A stretch of DNA of 5,114 bases, from positions 2,979-8,092 of the forward strand of contig DKLL01000182.1 in the NCBI GenBank assembly GCA_002455755.1. Reading direction: 5' to 3'. Of this stretch, positions 1 to 5,114 are shown one piece after another. Position numbers and translations under genes: made by a program. The DNA is from Acinetobacter sp. UBA6641. Lineage in GTDB: Bacteria > Pseudomonadota > Gammaproteobacteria > Pseudomonadales > Moraxellaceae. Each line of letters begins with the position of its first letter. The stretch's first letter is position 1. The notes under the pieces are model-generated. The model had not been told where the DNA came from and ran no database searches. It saw only the letters and a list, made by a program, of their open reading frames with translations.

Positions 1-176
1 CCAACAATAGCAGTCAATTTATCTAAACGTGGATCAGGTACAGGCACGATACCGGTGTTTGGTTCAATGGTACAGAACGGGAAGTTTTCTGCAGCAATGG
101 CAGCTTTAGTCAATGCATTGAAAAGTGTAGATTTACCAACGTTCGGCAAGCCGACAATACCGCAATTAAAACCCAT
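1..176 (-). CDS. ychF: YchF/OLA1-type P-loop NTPase, N-terminal part (3' end outside window)
   Basis: The first 58 residues of the ribosome-associated, ATP-preferring GTPase-fold protein YchF are visible. They begin [17 protein letters not shown], which carries the P-loop (G1) at residues 9-17 with Lys15 and Ser16 as nucleotide-phosphate contacts. A switch I-like [10 protein letters not shown] follows at residues 31-40 and a PDPRLDKL segment at 48-55; all are hallmarks of this universally conserved family of about 363 residues. In other bacteria YchF binds ribosomes and hydrolyses ATP, and it has been linked to oxidative-stress responses. The ATG at 176-174 is the only sensible start because the conserved N-terminus begins there; the ribosome-binding site is weak (GTGAG about 8 bases upstream). 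It is co-directional with the transporter operon but separated from metI by 112 bases with a hairpin and a candidate promoter, so it is probably a separate housekeeping unit. The nucleotide-specificity motif lies outside the window. Confidence 0.95.
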   Translation of the reverse strand, partial: MGFNCGIVGLPNVGKSTLFNALTKAAIAAENFPFCTIEPNTGIVPVPDPRLDKLTAIV

Positions 177-214
177 GAAATGACTCACAACGTGTTATTT
201 AAAAATTGCCGCTG

Positions 215-243
215 ATTTTACATGAAAGCCATGACAAAGTCAG
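215..243 (-). promoter_or_regulatory. Candidate sigma-70 promoter for ychF
   Basis: On the minus strand a -35-like CTGACT (243-238, four of six matches to TTGACA) is separated by 17 bases from a -10-like TAAAAT (220-215, five of six matches to TATAAT). Transcription would begin near 208 and give a leader of about 30 bases before the ychF ATG. The -35 element lies in the loop of the inverted repeat at 227-252, so the two signals overlap. This is a pattern match only; AT-rich intergenic DNA often gives such matches. Confidence 0.35.
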
Positions 244-252
244 GTCATGGCT
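227..252 (-). terminator. Perfect 9-bp inverted repeat after metI, possible weak terminator
   Basis: AGCCATGAC (227-235) and GTCATGGCT (244-252) are exact reverse complements with an 8-base loop. Read on the minus strand, the hairpin starts 36 bases after the metI stop and is followed by TTCATGTAAAATC, a poor U-tract. It could act as an inefficient intrinsic terminator or as a 3'-end RNA stabiliser for the transporter operon. Its overlap with a possible ychF -35 box leaves open that it is an operator. The stem is certain; the function is inferred. Confidence 0.45.
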
Positions 253-288
253 GGGTGCTTTGTTGAAAACTCATGAAATGGAAGAGCT

Positions 289-948
289 TTAACTTTTGCG
301 TTTATCCAGTTGGCTGGAGATGGAATCACCCGCGGCCTGCACCAGCATCACCAGAATCACCAGCACCACAATCACGGCCAGCATGATTTGCATGTCAAAA
401 CGCTGATAACCATAACGGTAGGCGATGTCTCCCAAACCACCCGCGCCAATCGCACCGGCAATGGCAGAAGAGTTGATCATGGTGACCAAAGTGACAGTAA
501 ATCCGGCTACAATGCCGGGTAGGGCTTCAGGTAGCAGCACATGCCAGATAATCTGTTTACGGTTACAGCCAATCGCTTGAGCAGCTTCAATCAGACCCTG
601 ATCGACTTCGCGCAGACTGACTTCGGCAATCCGGGCAAAGAAGGGGGTTGCCGCCAAGGTTAAAGGTACTACCGCTGCCCAGACCCCATAACTGGTACCG
701 ACAATCCAGCGGGTGAGTGGAATGAGCGCGACCATTAAAATTAAAAAGGGCACGGAACGGGTAATATTGACCACCCAGCCCAAAGCTTGATTGATGCTTT
801 TAGAGGGATAAATGCCATGCTCGGAGGTGCTGACTAAAATGACTGCAATAGGCAAGCCAATCAGAAAAGCCACAATTGCGGATACTCCCACCATCAATAA
901 AGTGTCAATTGTGCCGCTAAGTAATAAATCAATAAGCTGGTCGTGCAT
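289..948 (-). CDS. metI: MetI-type ABC transporter permease
   Basis: This 219-residue protein has the size and pattern of methionine-family (MetI) permeases, which form a homodimeric inner-membrane channel driven by two MetN subunits. Hydrophobic segments lie at about residues 14-40, 56-83, 87-108, 143-170 and 186-206, fitting the five-helix MetI topology. The EAA coupling loop, which docks into the ATPase, is at about 121-144 (EAAQAIGCN then LLPEALPG). A glycine-rich AGAIGAGGLGD at 164-174 is typical of this family. The ATG at 948 is preferred over an upstream TTG at 972 because GAGGTC (961-956) lies 7 bases before it and the protein then begins at the normal family position. It overlaps the metN end by 20 bases, implying translational coupling. 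It is the last gene of the operon and appears intact. The imported ligand is uncertain, because the partner binding protein is unlike methionine-specific MetQ. Confidence 0.93.
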   Translation of the reverse strand: MHDQLIDLLLSGTIDTLLMVGVSAIVAFLIGLPIAVILVSTSEHGIYPSKSINQALGWVVNITRSVPFLILMVALIPLTRWIVGTSYGVWAAVVPLTLAATPFFARIAEVSLREVDQGLIEAAQAIGCNRKQIIWHVLLPEALPGIVAGFTVTLVTMINSSAIAGAIGAGGLGDIAYRYGYQRFDMQIMLAVIVVLVILVMLVQAAGDSISSQLDKRKS

Positions 949-1999
949 AGCCAATGACCTCAATCTGTGCAATGTACCGTTTTAATCGTTGTTTAAGCTG
1001 TTCTATATCCGTATCGAGTTCAGGCACAGCCACAATAAAACTACCCACCAGATGGTTCTGAATAGTGTCGATATGGCTTTGATATAGATGCACCGGCGTT
1101 TCAAACTGCTCAAAAATGAATTTCAGATCAGGCGAGTGTTGAACATCGGAGGCATAGCGCAGTTTTAAGATGCTATGCGAACTTTCGGCAATTACTTCTG
1201 GGCTGACAGCAAAAGGTAATTCCAGCTGTTCCAGATTTAGCAATTCCTGAGTAATGTCTTGTTGCGGATTGGAAAAGACTGACCAGACTTCACCTGCTTC
1301 GACAATTTCACCGTGTTCAATCACCACCACCTGATCGCAAATTTCACGAATCACCTGCATTTCATGGGTAATCAGTACAATAGTGATGCCAAGTTTCTGA
1401 TTGATTTCTTTCAGCAGTGACAATACGACCGAAGTACTTTCCGGGTCCAGGGCGGAAGTTGCTTCATCACACAGCAGAATTTCCGGATGATGCACCAACG
1501 CGCGGGCAATGCCGACACGCTGTTTCTGGCCGCCTGACAACTGCGAAGGATAGTGCTGTGCTTTATTGCCCAGACCGACCATTTGCACCACCTCGTTGAC
1601 CCGAGCTTCGATCTCGTCTTTTTTATAATTCGCAACTTTCAGCGGCAGGGCGACATTGTCCCAGACGGTTTTTGCAGACATTAAATTAAAATGCTGGAAG
1701 ATCATGCCAATCCGCTGACGCAGCTGGATGAGCTCTGCATGGGTCAGTTCTGCCAGATCTTGCTGGTGTATATGGATATGTCCTTCACTAATCTGCTCCA
1801 GTCCATTCAAGGTGCGCAGCAGCGAGGATTTCCCTGCACCACTTTTCCCGATAATCCCGAAGATTTTACCTTCGGCAATGTCGAGGTTAATGTTTTTTAA
1901 GGCATGAACCGGGCTACCTTGAACATCATAATATTTGTTCAGATTCCGGATTTTGATGTGGGGGACAGAAAAATCCACCCTTGAACCAAAACTCACCAT
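929..1999 (-). CDS. metN: MetN-type ABC transporter ATPase with C-terminal NIL domain
   Basis: This cytoplasmic ATPase (356 residues) powers the importer with MetI. The nucleotide-binding domain is complete: Walker A GKSGAGKS at 51-58, Q-loop Gln102 in FQHFN, signature LSGGQ at 154-158, Walker B ILLCDE at 174-179 with catalytic Glu179, and switch His212 in THEM. Residues about 275-350 form the NIL domain, which in E. coli MetN binds cytoplasmic methionine and inhibits transport; its presence suggests feedback control is kept. The ATG at 1999 is chosen over the one at 2053 because TAAGGTGA (2012-2005) lies 5 bases upstream, overlapping the stop of the preceding gene, and the longer version would add 18 residues that overlap that gene. 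About 15 residues precede the usual family start (IKIRNLNKYY). The reading frame is undamaged, in contrast with the broken binding-protein gene 10 bases upstream. Confidence 0.95.
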   Translation of the reverse strand: MVSFGSRVDFSVPHIKIRNLNKYYDVQGSPVHALKNINLDIAEGKIFGIIGKSGAGKSSLLRTLNGLEQISEGHIHIHQQDLAELTHAELIQLRQRIGMIFQHFNLMSAKTVWDNVALPLKVANYKKDEIEARVNEVVQMVGLGNKAQHYPSQLSGGQKQRVGIARALVHHPEILLCDEATSALDPESTSVVLSLLKEINQKLGITIVLITHEMQVIREICDQVVVIEHGEIVEAGEVWSVFSNPQQDITQELLNLEQLELPFAVSPEVIAESSHSILKLRYASDVQHSPDLKFIFEQFETPVHLYQSHIDTIQNHLVGSFIVAVPELDTDIEQLKQRLKRYIAQIEVIGYARPAY

Positions 2000-2004
2000 A
2001 GTAT

Positions 2005-2012
2005 TCACCTTA
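2005..2012 (-). promoter_or_regulatory. metN ribosome-binding site embedded in the metQ stop
   Basis: TAAGGTGA on the minus strand contains both the metQ stop codon TAA (2012-2010) and an AAGGTGA Shine-Dalgarno sequence 5 bases before the metN ATG at 1999. This decides the metN start. Ribosomes finishing metQ would stop right on the metN initiation site, so premature termination in metQ could lower metN translation. Confidence 0.75.
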
Positions 2013-2828
2013 TTTCCAGCCCGGGAACCAGAGTTTGGCACCAAAGTCGGCATCCAGCGCCTGTTTCACTTTTGGCGAGTTTTGATAGATCTCGACAAAT
2101 TTTTTCAGCTTGTCATTTTTATCTTGGTAATCATCACGCACGGCAAACAAAATGGCATAACGGGTGTCGGTGTTAGAATCAAATAATAATGCCTGTTCAG
2201 GATCAGCTGTTTTTGCCAGACGCAGATAGTGCGGGTAGCCAAAGGCCAGATCGACATCATCAATGGCACGTGCGGTTTGTGGACCTTCCACTTCAATAAA
2301 CTGTAATTTTTTAGGATTATTTGCAATGTCTTTTAGGCCAGATAAATAGTTTTCCGGATCTTTCAGGGTGATCAGTTTGGCCTATTGCAATAACAGTAGG
2401 GTGACGGGATCATTTGGAACAACCACTTTGGCACCCTCTTTTAATTCATCAAAGCTTTTGATTTTTTTGGAATACAAACCCACATGCGTGGCTGCACCTT
2501 TAGCGAATGCCTTGATTTTAAAGTCGGTTTCTTTTTTTGCATTGTCTAAAAAGGGTTGGTGCTGAAAGAAGTTGGCATCAATATCACCGTGATTAAGCGT
2601 AATATTGGGCGTATTCCAGTCAGAAAATTCCACCAGTTTCACATTCAGACCTTGTTGCTTGGCTTCGGTAGCTGCGACCTGTAAAGGCTTGGCAAAAGAT
2701 GAACTAATCCCAATCACCAGTTCATCAGCAGCGGATTTTTTCTGTTGATTCCAGACCCCCAGTCCAATAATGACGGCGGCAATAATCACCCCAATAATGG
2801 TGAATTTGGTTTTCGCTGTTTGTGCCAT
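2010..2828 (-). pseudogene. metQ: MetQ/NlpA-family substrate-binding protein, interrupted by an in-frame amber stop
   Basis: Conceptually 272 residues, the usual family length, but codon 149 (2384-2382) is TAG. The 148-residue 5' part and the 123-residue 3' part are in the same frame, and both match the family: ELVIGISSSFAKPL after the N-terminus, FFQHQPFLD at 87-95, VVVPNDP at 135-141, then ITLKDPE, DDVDLAF, KKFVEIYQ and a terminal PGWK. The family binds methionine or related ligands and delivers them to MetI/MetN. The ATG at 2828 follows GAGGTG (2838-2833) by 4 bases and is better than a TTG at 2840. The N-terminus is a hydrophobic stretch (about 9-26) with no lipobox cysteine, so the protein would be membrane-anchored. 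The family's usual NLGR segment after NDPV is absent, and the Asn equivalent to E. coli MetQ N229 is Ile226. Without amber suppression, or unless the stop is a sequence error, only the N-terminal half is made and it cannot form a complete binding cleft. Confidence 0.85.
2382..2384 (-). other. In-frame TAG that splits metQ
   Basis: The coding sequence reads CTG TTA TTG CAA TAG GCC AAA. Family members usually carry Lys or another sense codon here (recalled E. coli motif: LLLLQKVGLI), so one base change from AAG or CAG would create the stop. No start with a good Shine-Dalgarno sequence follows in frame. The nearest in-frame candidate is a GTG at 2291, which has no clear ribosome-binding site and would leave only 93 residues without a signal sequence. 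Confidence 0.9.
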
Positions 2829-2832
2829 GTTG

Positions 2833-2838
2833 CACCTC
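2833..2838 (-). promoter_or_regulatory. metQ ribosome-binding site
   Basis: GAGGTG on the minus strand lies 4 bases before the ATG at 2828-2826 and within the 15-base gap after the monooxygenase stop. It fixes the metQ start at MAQTAKTK rather than at the TTG four codons upstream. Confidence 0.7.
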
Positions 2839-2843
2839 AAAAT

Positions 2844-4268
2844 TTATGCGGATTGTTTTTGCTTTAAGTGAGAGTTCGAAGTTGAGGCGGAGTTTTGACA
2901 TCGGAATTGCTGTAAAGGATGAGAAGCTGAAAGCTGATCTCCCTGCTGAAAGAGTTTCTGTCTTAAACTGCCGTGTTCATAGGCAGTTTTATAACGACCG
3001 CGTTGTTGTAATTCAGGAGTCACCAGACGAATAAAGTCGTGGTGCGATTCTGGGGCAACGGTGCGGGTCAGGTTAAAACCATCAATCCCGGTTTCATCCA
3101 TCAGCAGAATTAGCTTTTCTGCCACGGTTGCGCCGCTGCCAACAATCAGGGGATAACGGCCGCTTAATACATGCTGGGCTTTTAAGGTGTTTTTAGTGAT
3201 TTTCTGTTCTTTAAACCTATTGTTGACCGAAGCAATACTGTTGGTTTTCTGGTAGGGAATGGCTTCGTCATCTGCAAATTTAGACAGATCAATACCGACT
3301 GAACTGGAGAAATGTGCGAGACCTGCTTCAGGACTGGCATAAGCAATATATTCATCCAGTTTTTGCTGCGCCAATTGATCAGTTTCAGCAGTGACCACGG
3401 TAATGCCGACAAAAATTTTAATCGCTTGAGGATTACGTCCTTGATTGGTGGTTTGCTGACGAATCTGATCGACCTGTTTTTTGATTTTTTGCGGTTGATC
3501 ACCACCAATAAACATGCCTTCCGCGTGTTGCGTTGCAAAGGCCAAACCACGCGAGGAAGCACCTGCCTGAAATAAAACCGGAGTACGCTGAATGTAAGGG
3601 GAAACCTGAAATACACCCTGGCTCTGATAGAACTGGCCTTGATGATTAATCTGATGCACTTTGGCTGGATCGGTAAAAATACGCTTTTGCTTGTCGTTTA
3701 AGAGGGCATCGTTTTCCCAGGAACCTTCCCAGAACTTATAGCAAAGCTGTAAAAATTCTTCGGCCTGTTCATAACGCAGATCATGGTCCTTGAGGCCTTT
3801 TTCACCAATTAATCGCTGTGCGCTGTCTAAGTAACCGGTGACAATATTCCAGCCAATACGGCCTTGAGTCAGGTGATCCAGACTGGCAAAACGTCGCGCG
3901 AACTGATAAGGAGACTCATAACTTAAATTGACGGTAATACCGAATCCAAGGTTTTTCGTCACCGCTGCCATCGCAGAAACCAGCGTGCTGGGGTCGTGAC
4001 TCGGCAACTGAATCGCTTCCTTTAAAGTCAGGTCAATATTGTTTTGATAGACATCATAAACCCCGGTGATGTCGGCAATAAACAGACCATCAAACAGCCC
4101 TTGTTCCAGGGTTTGAGCCAAATCTGTCCAGTAGTTCAGCTCATTAAAGCGGTGCGATTCATCCCTTGGATGAGTCCATAAACCGTGGTTGATATGACCG
4201 ACACAGTTCATGTCAAAGGCATTCAGCAAGATTTTTTTCGCTTTTGGGTTCTTCGTAACATTTGTCAT
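2844..4268 (-). CDS. FMN-dependent LLM-class monooxygenase of the DszA/NtaA/SnaA family
   Basis: This 474-residue protein belongs to the bacterial-luciferase-like group II monooxygenases, which use reduced FMN supplied by a separate reductase. Relatives are DszA (dibenzothiophene sulfone), NtaA/EmoA (aminopolycarboxylates), SnaA and SfnG-type enzymes. Visible family blocks are LLNAFDMNCVGH at 14-25 with GLWTHPRD at 29-36, FDGLFIAD at 59-66, GRIGWNIVTGYLDSAQR at 136-152, RYEQAEEF at 165-172, FWEGSW at 179-184, and RTPVLFQAGASSRG at 228-241, a likely FMN-phosphate loop. The ATG at 4268 is favoured over 4337 because the longer version would overlap the upstream gene by 70 bases and lacks family similarity; here the ATG overlaps that gene's TAA in TAATG, with GGGGA about 9 bases upstream. 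The last 30 or so residues, rich in Gln and Ser, extend past the usual family end. Pairing with an SfnB/DszC-like enzyme and a Met-type importer suggests C-S bond cleavage of an imported sulfur compound. The substrate is unknown. Confidence 0.92.
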   Translation of the reverse strand: MTNVTKNPKAKKILLNAFDMNCVGHINHGLWTHPRDESHRFNELNYWTDLAQTLEQGLFDGLFIADITGVYDVYQNNIDLTLKEAIQLPSHDPSTLVSAMAAVTKNLGFGITVNLSYESPYQFARRFASLDHLTQGRIGWNIVTGYLDSAQRLIGEKGLKDHDLRYEQAEEFLQLCYKFWEGSWENDALLNDKQKRIFTDPAKVHQINHQGQFYQSQGVFQVSPYIQRTPVLFQAGASSRGLAFATQHAEGMFIGGDQPQKIKKQVDQIRQQTTNQGRNPQAIKIFVGITVVTAETDQLAQQKLDEYIAYASPEAGLAHFSSSVGIDLSKFADDEAIPYQKTNSIASVNNRFKEQKITKNTLKAQHVLSGRYPLIVGSGATVAEKLILLMDETGIDGFNLTRTVAPESHHDFIRLVTPELQQRGRYKTAYEHGSLRQKLFQQGDQLSASHPLQQFRCQNSASTSNSHLKQKQSA

Positions 4269-5114
4269 TACAATGTTCCCCGGCGTGGAGGTAGTACTCC
4301 ATTCAGCAAATAATTGGCAATGAAGTAGTATTTCCATCGCGCCGCATCATGCAGAGTGTGCACGCGAGCATTGCGCCAGAAGCGGTCCAGACCATCTTCA
4401 CGCTGGTTACCACGACTACCGGCCAGTTCAATCAGTTTTGACGATGCTTTTAAGGCTGTTTCGCTACTGTGTGCCCGCACTTTGGCAACATCCAGAGAGA
4501 CTTTAGCAATATTTTCAACGGTAGGTTGTGGCTTGGCTGCATCAATCGAGCGAGCGGCCTGTTTCAGTAAAACTTCAGAGACACGCACATCGGCAACAAT
4601 ACGACCCAGTTCAAACAGCGTCAGTGGATCATCGCTGGCTTTGTCGACACCTGAATCAATCCAGGGTCGTGCCTGGCGCACGCGGTTTAAGGTTTCTTCA
4701 AATGCCGCACGGGCAATCCCGGTTTCAATTGCGGCATGCATAATTTGTGCAAAGGGTCCTGAAATCGTTGGCTGTGAATACGCAGTATCAAATGGAATAA
4801 CATCTTCAGCTTCAACGAAAACATTATTAAATTTAACCGTGCCACTACCTGTAGTCCGCTGTCCAAAACCAGACCAGTCATCTACTAATTCCAGACCTTC
4901 ACTTTGACGCGGAATGAAAGCCAAGAATTCACGACCATGCGCATTTTTGACCAAGGTCGGAATACGATGTGCAAATATGCTGCCGGTACAATAAAACTTT
5001 TCACCATTTATGATAAAGCCGCCTTCGACTGGACTGATGGCGGTTTGCTTTTGTGCGGCATTCTTGGTTTTAAATTCTGCCAAAGCATTACCAAAACGGG
5101 CACCTTTTAAAACT
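4268..5114 (-). CDS. SfnB/DszC-type acyl-CoA-dehydrogenase-fold flavin monooxygenase, C-terminal part (5' end outside window)
   Basis: The open frame continues to the window edge, so the start is missing; 281 residues of an expected roughly 400 are present. The visible part begins with an RFGNA block and carries EKFYCTGSIFAH at about 38-49, the flavin-site block DDWSGFGQRTTGSG at 78-91, a helical C-terminal domain, and the ending RFWRNARVHTLHD ... PPRRGTL. This pattern is that of SfnB, DszC and related reduced-flavin monooxygenases that share the acyl-CoA dehydrogenase fold but oxidise sulfur or similar compounds. The HTLH pair (His252 and His255 of the visible part) matches the position and spacing of the two C-terminal histidines recalled as active-site residues in Rhodococcus DszC (H388, H391). 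The TAA at 4270-4268 overlaps the ATG of the next gene, implying coupled translation. It cannot be told from sequence whether it acts on a sulfide, sulfone or thioester substrate. A plain beta-oxidation role is unlikely. Confidence 0.9.
   Translation of the reverse strand, partial: VLKGARFGNALAEFKTKNAAQKQTAISPVEGGFIINGEKFYCTGSIFAHRIPTLVKNAHGREFLAFIPRQSEGLELVDDWSGFGQRTTGSGTVKFNNVFVEAEDVIPFDTAYSQPTISGPFAQIMHAAIETGIARAAFEETLNRVRQARPWIDSGVDKASDDPLTLFELGRIVADVRVSEVLLKQAARSIDAAKPQPTVENIAKVSLDVAKVRAHSSETALKASSKLIELAGSRGNQREDGLDRFWRNARVHTLHDAARWKYYFIANYLLNGVLPPRRGTL

Noticed and set aside
340..400. Repeated CACCA/ATCACC units resembling a short tandem repeat
   Set aside because: The units are irregular and follow from hydrophobic codon runs in metI; they are not a true repeat array.
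310..522. Histidine-rich 70-residue open frame on the plus strand
   Set aside because: It is antisense to the metI C-terminal helix. The His repeats are the reverse reading of runs of Val, Leu, Ile and Met codons, and there is no ribosome-binding site.
1935..2186. 83-residue plus-strand open frame spanning the metN/metQ junction
   Set aside because: It is antisense to two conserved coding sequences, with no start signal and no recognisable motif.
2010..2291. A separate small gene of 93 residues starting at a GTG
   Set aside because: It is the in-frame 3' remnant of metQ. The GTG is an internal Val codon with no clear Shine-Dalgarno sequence, and the product would lack a signal sequence.
2105..2326. 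73-residue minus-strand frame overlapping metQ, suggesting a frameshift rather than a stop
   Set aside because: Its translation does not resemble the NlpA family, whereas the original frame resumes family-like sequence directly after the TAG, so no frameshift is needed.
4356..4907. 183-residue open frame on the plus strand
   Set aside because: It lies wholly antisense to the well-supported SfnB/DszC-like gene, matches no family I recognise and has a composition typical of a shadow frame.

Overview
This window reads like chromosome of a gammaproteobacterium, most likely Acinetobacter or a close relative in Moraxellaceae. That placement rests on the recalled look of the YchF N-terminus and on moderate AT content; it is an inference, since no database search was possible. 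Every supported gene is on the minus strand, so transcription runs from high to low coordinates.

Layout in transcription order: (1) 5114-4268, the C-terminal two thirds of an acyl-CoA-dehydrogenase-fold flavoprotein of the SfnB/DszC group, cut by the window edge; (2) 4268-2844, an FMN-dependent monooxygenase of the DszA/NtaA/SnaA group, whose ATG overlaps the previous stop by one base; (3) 2828-2010, a MetQ/NlpA-type substrate-binding protein broken by one in-frame TAG; (4) 1999-929, the ABC ATPase MetN with a C-terminal NIL domain; (5) 948-289, the permease MetI, overlapping metN by 20 bases. Gaps inside the block are -1, 15, 10 and -20 bases, so these five genes look like one operon. After a 112-base gap holding a hairpin and a possible promoter, ychF begins and leaves the window at base 1.

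The block looks like an organosulfur scavenging operon. A Met-type ABC importer would bring in a small sulfur compound, and the two flavin enzymes would oxidise it and cleave a C-S bond. The substrate cannot be read from sequence. The binding protein differs from methionine-specific MetQ at key ligand positions and appears to use a membrane anchor instead of a lipobox, so a ligand other than methionine is plausible. No flavin reductase gene lies in the window.

The most notable oddity is the damaged binding-protein gene. An amber stop falls at codon 149, and just before it the usual Asn-Leu-Gly-Arg segment is absent, while the reading frame stays open on both sides. This is either a recent inactivation or a local sequence error. 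There is no RNA gene, insertion sequence, CRISPR array or gene-free stretch over 300 bases.
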